Source: Komagataeibacter sp. FXV3 (GTDB lineage Bacteria > Pseudomonadota > Alphaproteobacteria > Acetobacterales > Acetobacteraceae). Taken from it: a stretch of DNA of 64,000 bases. The notes below the pieces were generated by a model. The model was not told the DNA's origin and ran no database searches. It saw only the letters and a program-made list of their open reading frames with translations. Positions 18,034-27,817 of the stretch are shown piece by piece. Within the stretch, counting starts at the first letter, position 1. Every line of letters begins with the position of its first letter. Made by a program: the position numbers and the translations under genes. Where the stretch lies: NCBI RefSeq assembly GCF_015155755.1, contig NZ_VWPI01000018.1, forward strand, positions 1-64,000. The letters run 5' to 3'.

Positions 18034-18999
18034 ATGAGGAAACGCTACGATCTCGACCTACTGCGTAGTCTTCAGGCCCTGATCGAGGAAGAAGGCGTCT
18101 CCCACGCCGCGCGCAGGCTGCAGGTGAGCGAGGCCGCCATGAGCCGTACCCTCGCCAAACTGCGCGTGGTCTTTGGCGATCCCATCCTGGTGGCGTCGGG
18201 GCGCAGGCTGGTCGCCACCACCTTTGCGCTGGGGATCCGTGAACGGGTGCAGACGCTGGTCGAAGGTGCGGATTCCCTGCTGGAGGAACAGGACGCCCCC
18301 GACCTTGCCGGTCTGTCCCCCCATTTCACCCTGCGGGCGAATGACCTGATCGTGGGGGCGTTCGGGGCTGCCATCCTTGCGGCGTTGCGGGCCGAATGCC
18401 CCGGCTGCACCATAACCTTCGCCCCGGAAACGGATGAGGAACCCAGCAACGACCTGCGGGAAGGGCGGATTGACCTCTATCTTGGCGCATCTGATGACAT
18501 GCGGTCGGAAATACGCCGCCAGAGCATTTTTCCCACGTCCTTCCGCGCACTGGTGCGCGCGGGCCATCCCATCCTGACCGAGGGGATTACGCCCGCCTCG
18601 GTCGCGCGGTACGAACACATAAGCGTGTCGCGCCGGGGACGGCCGCACGGACCGATCGATACGGTGCTGAAGGAACGCTTCGGGCTGAAGCGGCGGGTGG
18701 TCATGGTCGTCCCCACTTATTACGCCATGGTGGAAACCCTGCGCATGACGGACATGATCCTGCCGTTGCCGGGTATCGCCATTGATTACCTGCCCATACG
18801 GTCCATGCATCTTGAAGAGTTCGAATTTCCCTTCGAACTGCCCCCGGTGCATTCATTTCAGGCGTGGCACCCAAGGCGTGACAGCGATCCGGTGCATCGC
18901 TGGTTGCGCAATACGGTCTATCAGGTCGTGCGCCAGCGCGGGGATGTCCTGCCGGATGGGTTTTCCCCCGCCACGGTGGCAGCGGGGAATGGGACATAA
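18034..18999 (+). CDS. LysR-family regulator divergent from the EmrAB-type pump
   Basis: This 321-residue protein has a LysR DNA-binding domain (LDLLRSLQALIEEEGVSHAA, then SEAAMSRTLAKLRVVFGDP) and resembles the NodD/NahR/LeuO group in the GDPILV segment after the helix-turn-helix. The effector domain spans roughly residues 95-300. Divergent placement beside the efflux operon, with a shared operator-like repeat, suggests that it controls the pump in response to a small, perhaps aromatic, effector. A palindromic element lies just after its stop. Confidence 0.88.
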   Translation: MRKRYDLDLLRSLQALIEEEGVSHAARRLQVSEAAMSRTLAKLRVVFGDPILVASGRRLVATTFALGIRERVQTLVEGADSLLEEQDAPDLAGLSPHFTLRANDLIVGAFGAAILAALRAECPGCTITFAPETDEEPSNDLREGRIDLYLGASDDMRSEIRRQSIFPTSFRALVRAGHPILTEGITPASVARYEHISVSRRGRPHGPIDTVLKERFGLKRRVVMVVPTYYAMVETLRMTDMILPLPGIAIDYLPIRSMHLEEFEFPFELPPVHSFQAWHPRRDSDPVHRWLRNTVYQVVRQRGDVLPDGFSPATVAAGNGT

Positions 19000-19042
19000 A
19001 GGCTGGTTGCAAAACCCGTCTTTGAGATACAAGGCAGAATAT

Positions 19043-19138
19043 AAAGAAGTTTTTGGTGAAGCTTGTTTCAGCAAGCTTCAGGGGACGCGGCCTTTCTGAA
19101 AAAAGGCGGCACCCAAAAAACTTTTGTTCTCAAACTGT
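19043..19138. repeat. Dispersed palindromic element, copy C
   Basis: This copy is in the opposite orientation to A. It reads AAGTTTTTGGTGAAGCTTG...CAAGCTTC, then GCCTTTCTGAAAAAAGGCGGC, then CACCCAAAAAACTTTTG. A fragment of the terminal repeat (CTCAAACTG) remains at the right. It lies between the convergent LysR and dadA genes. Confidence 0.85.
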
Positions 19139-19140
19139 TT

Positions 19141-20397
19141 TTACTGCCCGTAGCGCACCACGCCCAGATCCTCGTACGGGATGTCGGGCATGCGGTTTGA
19201 CATGATGTCAGCCAGTACCCGGCCCGACCCGCAGGCCATGGTCCAGCCCAGCGTGCCATGCCCGGTGTTGAGGAACAGGTTGTCATATTTCGTGCGGCCG
19301 ATGATGGGCGTGCCATCGGGGGTCATCGGGCGCAGGCCGGTCCAGAATTTGGCCGCTGCGATATTGCCGCCACCGGGGAACAGGTCAGTCACCGAATGTT
19401 CCAGCGTCTCCCGCCGCGGCGCGCGCAGCTTCGTGCTGAAGCCTGCCAGTTCCGCCGTGCCACCCACGCGGATGCGTTCGCCAAGGCGGGTGATCCCGAT
19501 CTTGAACGTCTCATCCATGATGGTGGAAACCGGGGCCTGCTTTTCATTCACGATGTCAGCGGTCAGCGAGTAGCCCTTGACCGGATAGATCGGCAGGTCC
19601 AGCCCAAGGCGGCGCACCATGGCTGGCGAATAGCTGCCCAGTGACAGGACATAGGAATCCGCCACCATCTGGCCGCGGCTGGTCTCGATCCCGGTAATGC
19701 GGCCACCATCATTCGTCATGGTGCGGATGCGGGTGTCGTAATGGAAGGTGACGCCAGCCTTCGCCGCCATGGCCGCAAGGCGCTGGGTGAACAGGAAGGC
19801 ATCGCCCGTTTCATCACCCGGCAGGCGCAGGCCGCCCACAATCTTGTCCGCCGATGACGCCAGACCCGGCTCGGCCCGCACGCAGCCTTCGCGCGTCAGG
19901 ATTTCATAGGGGACATTGTACTGTTCCAGCACGCGGATATCGCCCGCGATGGCGTCCATCTGCTTTTGCGTGCGGAAAACCTGCAGCGTGCCCTGCTGTC
20001 GGTCATCATAGGTGATGCCGGTGCTGGCGCGCAGGTCGCGCATCACGTCGCGGCTGTATTCCGCGATACGCACCATGCGGCCCTTGTTGCGGTCATAGGC
20101 GGCTGTCGTGCAGTTTTCCAGCATCTGCACCAGCCATTTCCACAGATGCGGGTCAGGCATGGGCCAGAATACGAAGGGACGGTATTTCATCAGCAGCCAC
20201 TTGATCGACTTCAGCGGCACGCCCGGCCCGGCCCAGGGGGATGAATATCCCGGTGAGACCTGCCCCGCATTGGCGAAGCTGGTTTCAAGGCCTGCTTCGG
20301 GCTGGCGGTCCACCACAGTGACCTCATGCCCTGCCTGCGCAAGGTACCATGCCGATGTCACACCGACGACACCGCTACCCAGAACGATGATTTTCAT
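19141..20397 (-). CDS. dadA: D-amino acid dehydrogenase, small subunit
   Basis: This 418-residue FAD enzyme oxidises D-alanine and other D-amino acids to 2-oxo acids, passing electrons to the respiratory chain at the inner membrane. The FAD-binding motif [19 protein letters not shown] is at the N-terminus, and the family stretch [19 protein letters not shown] follows near residue 38. C-terminal motifs [14 protein letters not shown] and [16 protein letters not shown] complete the fold. The length matches E. coli DadA. It lies 34 bases downstream of alanine racemase on the same strand, forming a D-/L-alanine catabolic operon. Confidence 0.95.
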   Translation of the reverse strand: MKIIVLGSGVVGVTSAWYLAQAGHEVTVVDRQPEAGLETSFANAGQVSPGYSSPWAGPGVPLKSIKWLLMKYRPFVFWPMPDPHLWKWLVQMLENCTTAAYDRNKGRMVRIAEYSRDVMRDLRASTGITYDDRQQGTLQVFRTQKQMDAIAGDIRVLEQYNVPYEILTREGCVRAEPGLASSADKIVGGLRLPGDETGDAFLFTQRLAAMAAKAGVTFHYDTRIRTMTNDGGRITGIETSRGQMVADSYVLSLGSYSPAMVRRLGLDLPIYPVKGYSLTADIVNEKQAPVSTIMDETFKIGITRLGERIRVGGTAELAGFSTKLRAPRRETLEHSVTDLFPGGGNIAAAKFWTGLRPMTPDGTPIIGRTKYDNLFLNTGHGTLGWTMACGSGRVLADIMSNRMPDIPYEDLGVVRYGQ

Positions 20398-20431
20398 TAC
20401 ACAGATGCCTTCTCTGGCGGGTGGAAACGCA

Positions 20432-21577
20432 TCACGCCGCCTGTGTCAGGTACGCGCGATGGAAACGGGAACCCAGCGCCGTCAGCACTTCATAGCCAAT
20501 GGTGCCAGCGGACCGGGCGACATCATCCACACTGCGGCGCGGGCCGATCATGTCCACATGCGTGGCCTGCGCCAGCACGTTTTCGGGCACGTCGCTTACG
20601 TCGATGGTGGTGGAATCCATGGAAATGCGGCCAAGGATCGGCAGCCGGTAGTCCCCCAGCCACGCACATCCATCGCCATCGGCGCCGTGGCGCAGGAACC
20701 CGTCGGCATAGCCGATGCCCAGGGTTGCAATCCGGCATGGTCCCGTGGCGCGCCATGTCAGGCCATAGCCCACGCCGTCTCCCGCGTTGATGGTACGGCG
20801 CTGGACAATCCGCGCGCCCAGCCGCACGGTGGGGCGCAGGGGGTTGGGCGCGTCGTCATTGGGCGCCAGGCCGTAGAGGGCGGCACCGGGACGCACAAGA
20901 TCGAAATGGTAATCAGGCCCAAGGAAGATCCCCGATGAGGCCGAAAGCGCCAGCGGGGCCGCAGGCAGGCGGGCGGCCATGGCGCGCAGGCGGTCGCGCT
21001 GGATGGTGTTGGCGGGGCTGGCCGGGGTATCGGCGCAGGCAAGGTGGCTCATCACCAGTTGCGTGTCGATTCCATCCAGCAGGTCCGGGTTTGCCGCCAG
21101 TGTGGTGACATCCTGCCTGGACAGGCCGAAGCGGGACATGCCGGTATCAACCTGCAGGGCGGCGGGCAGGGGCTGTTCCATCCTGCCCGCATGCATGCGC
21201 CATCCGGCCACCTGTTCCATGCTGTTCAGCACCGGCAGCAGGGCATGGCGGGTGAACTCGGCTTGTGTTCCCGGCATCGGGCCATGCAGGACAAAAATGC
21301 GTGCGGTGGGGGCGACATGCGGCCGCAGGCGGATGCCTTCTTCCAGATGGGCGACAAAAAAGGTACTTGCCCCGGCCTGTTCCAGCACGGGGGCAACCCG
21401 GTGGGCACCCAGCCCGTAGGCATCAGCCTTGACCACTGCCGCGCAGGTGGTGTTGCCCGTACGGGCATTGAGCAGGCGGTAATTCGCCGCGATCGCGTCC
21501 AGGTCGATTTCCAGCATCGCACCCGCACCCGGCGCGGCCCAGCCGGTAGTGTGCGGGAAGGAAGGCAGGTCAGGCAT
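20432..21577 (-). CDS. dadX: Alanine racemase (catabolic, DadX type)
   Basis: This 381-residue PLP enzyme interconverts L- and D-alanine. The PLP lysine lies in [14 protein letters not shown] near residue 50, and the catalytic Tyr is in VGYGLTWRA near residue 275. The frame extends to 21634; I chose the ATG at 21577 because the racemase domain ([12 protein letters not shown]) begins soon after and a GGAG lies upstream. It is the first gene of the operon with dadA, and a Lrp-type regulator is divergent. The placement supports a catabolic role, but it could also be the biosynthetic alr if no other copy exists. Confidence 0.9.
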   Translation of the reverse strand: MPDLPSFPHTTGWAAPGAGAMLEIDLDAIAANYRLLNARTGNTTCAAVVKADAYGLGAHRVAPVLEQAGASTFFVAHLEEGIRLRPHVAPTARIFVLHGPMPGTQAEFTRHALLPVLNSMEQVAGWRMHAGRMEQPLPAALQVDTGMSRFGLSRQDVTTLAANPDLLDGIDTQLVMSHLACADTPASPANTIQRDRLRAMAARLPAAPLALSASSGIFLGPDYHFDLVRPGAALYGLAPNDDAPNPLRPTVRLGARIVQRRTINAGDGVGYGLTWRATGPCRIATLGIGYADGFLRHGADGDGCAWLGDYRLPILGRISMDSTTIDVSDVPENVLAQATHVDMIGPRRSVDDVARSAGTIGYEVLTALGSRFHRAYLTQAA

Positions 21578-21663
21578 GGGGCGTGTACTCCATCGGGCTG
21601 GCGGGACAGGTTGATCGTACGCTGACTGAAACAAAATGTCCTGTCGTTTGACGCAATTTCATG

Positions 21664-21676
21664 CAATTAAGAATTG
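21664..21676. promoter_or_regulatory. Candidate Lrp-type site between dadX and its regulator
   Basis: CAATT-AAG-AATTG is a perfect 5-3-5 inverted repeat in the 140-base divergent promoter region. Lrp-family proteins bind AT-rich imperfect palindromes of about this size. Assignment to the adjacent regulator is positional. Confidence 0.4.
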
Positions 21677-21717
21677 TCTGTACGCAATCATATACGAAAA
21701 TAAGCGGAAAATTCACC

Positions 21718-22161
21718 ATGGCATTCGATCGTCTGACAGACGCCATATTGCGCAACCTTCGCCATGACGGACGCATGAGCAATGCCGAACTGGCGCAGAA
21801 GGTCGGCCTGTCCCCCTCCGCCTGCCTGCGGCGGGTGCGTATGCTGGAAAAGGACGGGGTGATCCGGGGCTATCGCGCGCTGGTGGATGAGCGTTCGGTC
21901 CATGGCATGACCACCGTGATCGTACAGATCACGCTGGAACGCCAGACGGAGGAATGCCTGCGCCGGTTCGAGGCCCGCGTGCGCGAATGCGCCGATGTGC
22001 GCGAATGTTACCTGATGACGGGGGATGCCGATTATCTGGTCCGGGTCGAGGCACGGGATGCCGCCGATTATGAACGCATTCATAAGGAAGAACTGTCGCG
22101 CATGCCCGGTGTCGCCCGGATACAGAGCAACTTTGCCATCCGCACCGTCGTGCAGCGTTAA
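21718..22161 (+). CDS. Lrp/AsnC-family regulator of the dad operon
   Basis: This 147-residue protein has a helix-turn-helix (DAILRNLRHDGRMSNAELAQ, then LSPSACLRRVRMLEKDGVI) followed by an effector-binding RAM domain (residues about 65-145, with REC-x-LMTGDADYL). The ATG at 21718 gives the standard Lrp length; the open frame upstream is not Lrp-like. Divergence from dadX-dadA suggests the role of DadR/Lrp, which activates D-alanine catabolism in response to L-alanine in other proteobacteria. That role is inferred from context. Confidence 0.9.
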   Translation: MAFDRLTDAILRNLRHDGRMSNAELAQKVGLSPSACLRRVRMLEKDGVIRGYRALVDERSVHGMTTVIVQITLERQTEECLRRFEARVRECADVRECYLMTGDADYLVRVEARDAADYERIHKEELSRMPGVARIQSNFAIRTVVQR

Positions 22162-22180
22162 GTATTAATAAGAAATGAAC

Positions 22181-22260
22181 AAAGTTTCCGGGTGCCGCCT
22201 TTTTTTCAAAAAGGCGGCGTTCCACGAAGCTTTTTGAAACAAGCTTCATTAAAAACTTTT
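22181..22260. repeat. Dispersed palindromic element, copy D
   Basis: This copy reads AAAGTTTCCGGGTG, hairpin GCCGCCTTTTTTTTCAAAAAGGCGGC, hairpin GAAGCTTTTTGAAACAAGCTTC, then ATTAAAAACTTTT. It lies just after the Lrp-type gene and before the convergent glpF end. Confidence 0.85.
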
Positions 22261-22318
22261 GTTGAATTGGTTATCCGGGGCGCGGACCATTCTGGGTCTG
22301 CCCCGTGATGAAACGTAA

Positions 22319-22342
22319 CACCGCCGGGATGATCCGGCGGTG
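22319..22342 (-). terminator. Hairpin after glpF, probable terminator
   Basis: CACCGCCGG-GATGAT-CCGGCGGTG is a perfect 9-bp stem, 12 bases past the glpF stop. On the minus strand it is followed by TTACGTTTC rather than a clean T run, so termination may be partial. Confidence 0.6.
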
Positions 22343-22354
22343 CGAAAAGGAAGG

Positions 22355-23167
22355 TTACGGGACCGGGGGAAGCACCGCGCCGGCGTGACGCGGAATGAAC
22401 GGACGGATCAGGAACTGGTAACAGCCCGCACCAACCACGCCGCCCAGCAGTGGACCAGCAATTGGCACCCACCAGAAATTGTCCGCCGAAGGCAGTGCGG
22501 AACCGCCCCATCCGGCCAGGAAACAGAACAGGCGCGGGCCGAAGTCACGGGCGGGATTGATGGCCCATGCCTCCAGATAGCCTGAACACGCGCCAATGCT
22601 GGCCACCAGCAGGCCGATGATCAGCGCGCTGGAATTGGCCTGCGGTGCGACGGTGTTGTACTCGCAGGTGATCGCGAAGATGCCGCCGACCAGCAGCGCC
22701 GTCAGGATGGTTTCATCCATGAAGGCATGGAGCGGCGTGATGAATTCGCCCGGATGGGTGAAAAATACCCCGGCCGCCCCGCCATCGGCGCGGCTTATGC
22801 CATGCAACTGGTTGTAATGGTCTATGACCGGCTGGTACAGCGTATAGACAAGGGCCGCACCCAGCATGCCCCCCAATACCTGTGCCGCACAATAGGCAGG
22901 CACCTTGCGCCATGAAAAACCACGGTAAAGCGCCAGCGCCACCGATACGGCCGGGTTGGCATGGGTGCCCGATACGCTGCCGGTCACGTAAATCGCGATG
23001 GTCACGCCCAGCCCCCATACAATGGAAACCCCCCAGTATGAGAGCTTGTAGGGGCTGGGATCATACAGTGTGTACATGGCTGCCACGGAATCACCGATCA
23101 GGACAATGATCATGACCGCGATGCATTCTGATATCAGTTCGCCCAGAAACTGTCGGTTCTTTAGCAT
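22355..23167 (-). CDS. glpF: Glycerol uptake facilitator (MIP/aquaglyceroporin)
   Basis: This 270-residue inner-membrane channel is of the aquaglyceroporin family, with six expected helices. Both NPA boxes are present: GTHANPAVSVAL near residue 65 and AINPARDFGPR near residue 200. The Asp after the second NPAR favours glycerol over water-only channels. I chose the ATG at 23165-23167 because the domain (LGELISECIAV) follows at once and a purine-rich GTGGG lies upstream. It is divergent from glpD, sharing a 444-base regulatory region with a GlpR-like operator on its own side. Confidence 0.92.
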   Translation of the reverse strand: MLKNRQFLGELISECIAVMIIVLIGDSVAAMYTLYDPSPYKLSYWGVSIVWGLGVTIAIYVTGSVSGTHANPAVSVALALYRGFSWRKVPAYCAAQVLGGMLGAALVYTLYQPVIDHYNQLHGISRADGGAAGVFFTHPGEFITPLHAFMDETILTALLVGGIFAITCEYNTVAPQANSSALIIGLLVASIGACSGYLEAWAINPARDFGPRLFCFLAGWGGSALPSADNFWWVPIAGPLLGGVVGAGCYQFLIRPFIPRHAGAVLPPVP

Positions 23168-23243
23168 TTTAACCCACTTTATTCTTTTATTATCATTCGA
23201 TGGGAATGGGCTGTCCGCCTTGTGGCGGGTTTCCGGCCCTGTC

Positions 23244-23261
23244 ATGTTCTTAAACGAACAT
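23244..23261. promoter_or_regulatory. GlpR-like operator on the glpF side
   Basis: ATGTTCTTAAACGAACAT is an 18-bp near-perfect inverted repeat, with arms ATGTTC and GAACAT. It shares the half-site of the glpD-side operator and lies 77 bases upstream of the glpF ATG. DeoR-type GlpR proteins in other bacteria bind TTCG/CGAA-containing palindromes like this one. Confidence 0.75.
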
Positions 23262-23570
23262 ATCCGGGTCGGAAAGGGGGACGTGTGCTGGCCGGGGGGA
23301 AAGTTTCTCCTTTTTCCTTTTATTTCATTATATTTCATGAAACCTCTCCAGCCGGGCAGATTTGGGGGCATGCCGCGCTGGTGCGTGTCAGACAGCAGCG
23401 GGGGCGGGGCGGTGGCTCATGCTGCGCGTTTTCGCACATGCACAAAAACCGCCCACACAGATAAATACCTGCATATGGCGAATTTATGTCTAAAACCGGC
23501 AATATTTATGCATGAAATATTTCACGGAATACCGCGGCTGATGTGCGCTTTCCCTATTGAAACGCGCGCG

Positions 23571-23588
23571 ATGTTCGTTTACGAACAT
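23571..23588. promoter_or_regulatory. GlpR-like operator on the glpD side
   Basis: ATGTTCGT-TT-ACGAACAT is an 18-bp palindrome with perfect 8-bp arms. It ends 23 bases before the glpD start codon, where it would block the promoter or early transcription. A GlpR gene is the last gene of the operon it would control. Confidence 0.82.
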
Positions 23589-23611
23589 GAGTATCAGGAG
23601 GAACATCTACC

Positions 23612-25174
23612 ATGGCGTCCAAGGACGAAACATTCCGCACCCCTGCGGCACAGGGCGGTCCGCTCGACCTGCTGGTCGTTGGCGGTGGGATCAACGGCAC
23701 GGGCATCGCGCGCGATGCCGCAGGGCGGGGCGCGTCCGTCCTGCTGGTCGAGCAGGACGACCTTGCCAGCTACACTTCATCAGCCAGCACCAAGCTGATC
23801 CATGGTGGCCTGCGCTACCTTGAATATTATGAATTCCGCCTGGTGCGTGAGGCGCTGATCGAACGTGAGCGCCTGCTGCGCATCGCGCCCCACATCATCT
23901 GGCCGATGCGCTTCGTGCTGCCCTATACCCCGCAGGCACGGCCCGCATGGATGCTGCGCCTTGGCCTGTTCCTGTATGACCACCTCGCGCCCAACATGAC
24001 GCTGCCCAAGTGCAAGTCGCTTGATTTCCGCACGAATTCGGCAGGCAGGCCGCTCAACGGCACGCTGGCGCGTGGCTTTGCCTATTCCGATGGATGGGTG
24101 CAGGACAGCCGCCTTGTCGTCCTCAACGCCATGGATGCCAAAGTGCACGGGGCCGATATCCGCACCCGCACCCGCCTTGTGCAGGCCCGCCGCGTTAACG
24201 GCATATGGGAAGCGGTGATCGAGAACACGCGCGATGGCAGCCAGACGACCGTGCAGGCAAAGGTACTGGTCAATGCCGGCGGCCCGTGGGTGAGCGAGGT
24301 GCTGCGTAAGCGCGCGCAGGTCGATTCCGACAAGAACGTGCGCCTGGTCAAGGGCAGCCATATCGTGGTGCCGCGCCTGTTTGACGGGCCGCAGGCCTAT
24401 ATCCTGCAGAACCCGGACAAGCGAATCGTTTTCGCGATCCCCTACGAGCAGAAATTCACCCTGATCGGCACCACCGACGTGCCGTGGACGCAGGCCCCCG
24501 GCCGGGTTGAGATCTCGCCCGAGGAAATCAGCTACCTGTGCGAAAGCGTCAGCCGCTATTTCACCAAGCCGGTCACCCCGGATGACGTGGTGTGGAGCTA
24601 CGCCGGCGTGCGCCCGCTCTATGATGACGCGGCCAAGAACGCCTCCGCCGTGACGCGTGATTACGTGCTGGATGTGGACACGCAGGGCAATCAGGCGCCG
24701 ATGCTGTCCATCTTCGGTGGCAAGATCACCACGTACCGCAAGCTGGCTGAACACGCGCTGGAGAAGCTGCAGCCCTTCCTGCCGGTCCTGTCCGCGCCGG
24801 GCTGGACCGCGGATCAGGTGCTGCCCGGCGGTGACTTGGGCGAGGGCGGGTTTGATGGCGCGGTCAGCCGCCTTGCGGCAAAGGCCCCGTTCCTTGATGC
24901 ACAGCTGTGCTGGCGTCTGGTGCGCAATTATGGTTCGCGTGCGACCGAAATCGTGGGTGATGCGCGCAGCATGGCTGATATGGGCGAGCAGTTTGGCGGT
25001 GGCCTGACCGCGCGTGAAGTGGAATACCTGATCGCGCATGAATGGGCGCAGACGACCGAGGACATCCTGTGGCGCCGTTCCCGCATGGGGCTGCATGTGA
25101 CCGATGAGGACGCAGGCCGCCTTGACACCTACCTGCGTGGCCGCCAGCCGGTCGCTGCAAAATCGGCTTCGTGA
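23612..25174 (+). CDS. glpD: Aerobic glycerol-3-phosphate dehydrogenase
   Basis: This 520-residue FAD enzyme at the inner membrane oxidises glycerol 3-phosphate to dihydroxyacetone phosphate and passes electrons to quinone. The FAD motif LLVVGGGINGTGIARDAAG is at residues 20-38, and the GlpD signature SSASTKLIHGGLRYLEYYEFRLV begins near residue 55. C-terminal motifs WSYAGVRPLY and SIFGGKITTYRKLAEHAL are intact. Length matches E. coli GlpD. A strong AGGAGGAA ribosome site is present. It heads the operon glpD-glpK-glpX-fba-glpR, behind a palindromic GlpR operator. Confidence 0.96.
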   Translation: MASKDETFRTPAAQGGPLDLLVVGGGINGTGIARDAAGRGASVLLVEQDDLASYTSSASTKLIHGGLRYLEYYEFRLVREALIERERLLRIAPHIIWPMRFVLPYTPQARPAWMLRLGLFLYDHLAPNMTLPKCKSLDFRTNSAGRPLNGTLARGFAYSDGWVQDSRLVVLNAMDAKVHGADIRTRTRLVQARRVNGIWEAVIENTRDGSQTTVQAKVLVNAGGPWVSEVLRKRAQVDSDKNVRLVKGSHIVVPRLFDGPQAYILQNPDKRIVFAIPYEQKFTLIGTTDVPWTQAPGRVEISPEEISYLCESVSRYFTKPVTPDDVVWSYAGVRPLYDDAAKNASAVTRDYVLDVDTQGNQAPMLSIFGGKITTYRKLAEHALEKLQPFLPVLSAPGWTADQVLPGGDLGEGGFDGAVSRLAAKAPFLDAQLCWRLVRNYGSRATEIVGDARSMADMGEQFGGGLTAREVEYLIAHEWAQTTEDILWRRSRMGLHVTDEDAGRLDTYLRGRQPVAAKSAS

Positions 25175-25180
25175 CAAACA

Positions 25181-25208
25181 GGCCGTGGGCGTAACATCGT
25201 CCACGGCC
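25181..25208 (+). promoter_or_regulatory. Intercistronic stem-loop between glpD and glpK
   Basis: GGCCGTGG and CCACGGCC form a perfect 8-bp stem with a 12-base loop, starting 7 bases after the glpD stop. No T run follows, so it is more likely an mRNA-stability or attenuation element than a full terminator. Confidence 0.5.
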
Positions 25209-25243
25209 AGAACCGCATCCGCCCGTCAGGGCAGGAGAAAATA

Positions 25244-26743
25244 ATGAACAAGAAGAACAGAATTCTCGCTATCGATCAGGGAACGACCTCGACCCGCAGC
25301 ATCGTCTTCGATCGTGACATCAACGCGCTTTCTGTCGCGCGTACCGAATTTGCCCAGCATTACCCCAATCCGGGCTGGGTCGAACACGATCCGGAGGAAA
25401 TCTGGTCCAACGTCCTGTCCACCGCGCGTGAAGCCATTGAAAAGGCTGGTGGTCCGGGTACGATCGCGGGGATCGGCATTACCAACCAGCGCGAAACCGT
25501 TGTCGTGTGGGACCGGGAAACGGGAAAGCCCATTCATCGCGCCATTGTCTGGCAGGACCGGCGCACGACGCCTGTCTGCGCGCGCATGCATGAACAGGGG
25601 CATGAACCGCTTGTGCGCGAACGCACCGGGCTGCTGCTGGATCCCTATTTCTCGGCCACGAAAATCGCGTGGATCCTTGATAATGTCGAAGGTGCGCGCG
25701 TGCAGGCCGAGCAGGGAAAGCTGGCCTGCGGCACGATCGACAGCTTCCTGCTGTGGCGGCTGACGGGTGGGCGGGTGCATGCCACCGATACGACCAATGC
25801 ATCACGCACGCTTCTGTTCAATATCCATAGCTGCGCGTGGGATGATGACCTGCTGGCGCTGTTCAACGTGCCGCGCGCCATCCTGCCCGAAGTACGCACC
25901 AACAGCGAAATCTTTGGCGAGACCCGGGCCGAGCTGTTTGGCGAACCGTTGAAGGTCGCGGGCATGGCGGGTGACCAGAATGCCGCCATGGTGGGGCAGG
26001 CCTGCTTCAGGCCCGGCACGGCCAAGGCGACATATGGCACGGGCTGTTTCGCGCTGCTCAATACCGGGACCACGCCGGTCCAGTCCGAAAACCGCATGCT
26101 GACCACCATCGCCTACCGCATCGGTGCCGAGACGACATATGCGCTGGAAGGGTCGATTTTCGTGGCCGGCGCCGCCATCCGCTGGCTGCGTGACGGGCTT
26201 GGCCTAATTACCCATGCATCCCAGACCGATGACATGGCGACCCGCGTGCCGCACAGCCATGGCGTCTATATGGTGCCCGGTTTTGTCGGCCTTGGCGCGC
26301 CGCACTGGGACCCGGATGCCCGTGGCCTGATCTGCGGGCTGACGCTGGATGCAACGGCGGCCCATATCGCCCGCGCGGCGCTGGAATCGGTGGCGTATCA
26401 GACGCTTGATCTCATGGATGCCATGCATGAGGATGGTGGCGAGGAACTGAGCGCACTGCGTGTTGATGGCGGGATGTCGGTCAATGACTGGTTCTGCCAG
26501 TTCCTTGCCGATATGCTGCGCACGCCGGTGGAACGGCCCAAGCAGGTCGAGACGACGGCCCTTGGCGCCGCGTTCCTGGCCGGGCTGGCGACAGGGGTAT
26601 GGAGCAGCATTGCGGAAGTCGAGGGCACCTGGAGCCGCGGGCAGCTGTTCCGCCCCACAATGGACAAGGCCCAGCGCGACAGCATGGTGGCAGGGTGGCA
26701 TCTGGCGGTGCGCCGCACGCTCAGCGCCACCATTGCTGCGTAA
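25244..26743 (+). CDS. glpK: Glycerol kinase
   Basis: This 499-residue FGGY-family kinase phosphorylates glycerol to glycerol 3-phosphate with ATP in the cytoplasm. The N-terminal phosphate loop is [17 protein letters not shown]. Later signatures are [17 protein letters not shown] (residues about 80-97), [16 protein letters not shown] and [21 protein letters not shown] near residue 405. Length equals that of typical GlpK. AGGAGAAA precedes the ATG. It follows glpD after 69 bases that hold a stem-loop, and glpX follows after 39 bases. Confidence 0.96.
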   Translation: MNKKNRILAIDQGTTSTRSIVFDRDINALSVARTEFAQHYPNPGWVEHDPEEIWSNVLSTAREAIEKAGGPGTIAGIGITNQRETVVVWDRETGKPIHRAIVWQDRRTTPVCARMHEQGHEPLVRERTGLLLDPYFSATKIAWILDNVEGARVQAEQGKLACGTIDSFLLWRLTGGRVHATDTTNASRTLLFNIHSCAWDDDLLALFNVPRAILPEVRTNSEIFGETRAELFGEPLKVAGMAGDQNAAMVGQACFRPGTAKATYGTGCFALLNTGTTPVQSENRMLTTIAYRIGAETTYALEGSIFVAGAAIRWLRDGLGLITHASQTDDMATRVPHSHGVYMVPGFVGLGAPHWDPDARGLICGLTLDATAAHIARAALESVAYQTLDLMDAMHEDGGEELSALRVDGGMSVNDWFCQFLADMLRTPVERPKQVETTALGAAFLAGLATGVWSSIAEVEGTWSRGQLFRPTMDKAQRDSMVAGWHLAVRRTLSATIAA

Positions 26744-26782
26744 CCGACGAATTATAGCAAGAAAACAGGAAAAGAGTGTTTC

Positions 26783-27769
26783 ATGACCTCCACCCGGCAT
26801 AATCCCTATCAGGTTACGGATCGCAACCTTGCGCTTGAACTCGTCCGCGTGACGGAAGCGGCCGCCGTGGCCGCGTCGGCATGGACAGGCCGTGGCCAGA
26901 AGAACGAAGCCGACGGTGCGGCGGTGGAGGCCATGCGTCGTGCGTTCGACACGGTTGCCATCAACGGCACCGTGGTCATTGGCGAAGGCGAGATGGATGA
27001 AGCCCCGATGCTGTTCATCGGGGAAAACGTGGGTGCGGGCGGCCCCGGCATGGATATTGCCGTGGACCCGCTGGAAGGCACCAACCTGTGCGCCAAGAAC
27101 CTGCCCAACGCGCTGACGGTTGTGGCCCTGGCGGAAAGCGGCAACTTCCTGCATGCACCCGACATCTACATGGACAAGATCGTTGTCGGCCCCTACCTGC
27201 CCGAAGGCGTGGTGGACCTGGACAACAGCATCGAGACCAACCTGAAGTCGCTGGCGGCCGCCAAGAAATGCGACGTGTCCGAACTCATGCTGTGCACGCT
27301 GGACCGTGAACGCCATGAGGAACTGATTTCGCGCGCCCGTGCCGTTGGCGCCCGCGTGACGCTGCTCAGTGATGGTGACGTGGCGGCTGCCATTGCCGCA
27401 TGTCTGGATGATAGCGAGATCGACATTTACGTGGGGTCGGGTGGCGCGCCCGAAGGTGTGCTGGCCGCCGCGGCCGTACGCTGTGTGCATGGGCAGATGC
27501 AGGGTCGCCTGCTGTTCGAGGATGACGGGCAGATCGAGCGTGCGCGCAAGATGAACCCCGGCGCCGACCCGTCGCGCAAGCTGGCGCTGGAAGACATGGC
27601 GCGGGGCGATGTCCTGTTTTCGGCCACTGGCGTTACGGGTGGGGCGCTTCTGCGCGGTATCCGCCGCAGTGGCCTGCGCACGGTCACGCATTCGCTGGTC
27701 ATGCGTTCCAAGTCCGGCACCATCCGTTTCGTGGAAGGTCATCACGACTACCAGACCAAGACCTGGTGA
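26783..27769 (+). CDS. glpX: Class II fructose-1,6-bisphosphatase
   Basis: This 328-residue GlpX-type phosphatase hydrolyses fructose 1,6-bisphosphate to fructose 6-phosphate, the committed gluconeogenic step. Metal-site motifs are visible: VVIGEGEMDEAPML (residues about 67-80) and DIAVDPLEGTNLCAKN (about 92-107), both with the expected Asp and Glu. Further conserved stretches are YVGSGGAPEGVLAAAA and FSATGVTGGALLRG. GAAAAGAG precedes the ATG. Its place between glpK and fba suggests glycerol-derived triose phosphates are channelled to hexose phosphate. Confidence 0.95.
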   Translation: MTSTRHNPYQVTDRNLALELVRVTEAAAVAASAWTGRGQKNEADGAAVEAMRRAFDTVAINGTVVIGEGEMDEAPMLFIGENVGAGGPGMDIAVDPLEGTNLCAKNLPNALTVVALAESGNFLHAPDIYMDKIVVGPYLPEGVVDLDNSIETNLKSLAAAKKCDVSELMLCTLDRERHEELISRARAVGARVTLLSDGDVAAAIAACLDDSEIDIYVGSGGAPEGVLAAAAVRCVHGQMQGRLLFEDDGQIERARKMNPGADPSRKLALEDMARGDVLFSATGVTGGALLRGIRRSGLRTVTHSLVMRSKSGTIRFVEGHHDYQTKTW

Positions 27770-27817
27770 ACATTTTATCCGTTGCATAACAACAATAACA
27801 GGCAATAGAGAAACGAC

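Larger units (their letters stand above)
23168..23611. promoter_or_regulatory. Divergent glpF/glpD control region
   Basis: This 444-base space has no credible gene. It holds one 18-bp GlpR-like operator near each gene (listed separately), a GC-rich middle part, and the strong glpD ribosome site CAGGAGGAA about 10 bases before the ATG. Both divergent promoters must lie here. Confidence 0.7.
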
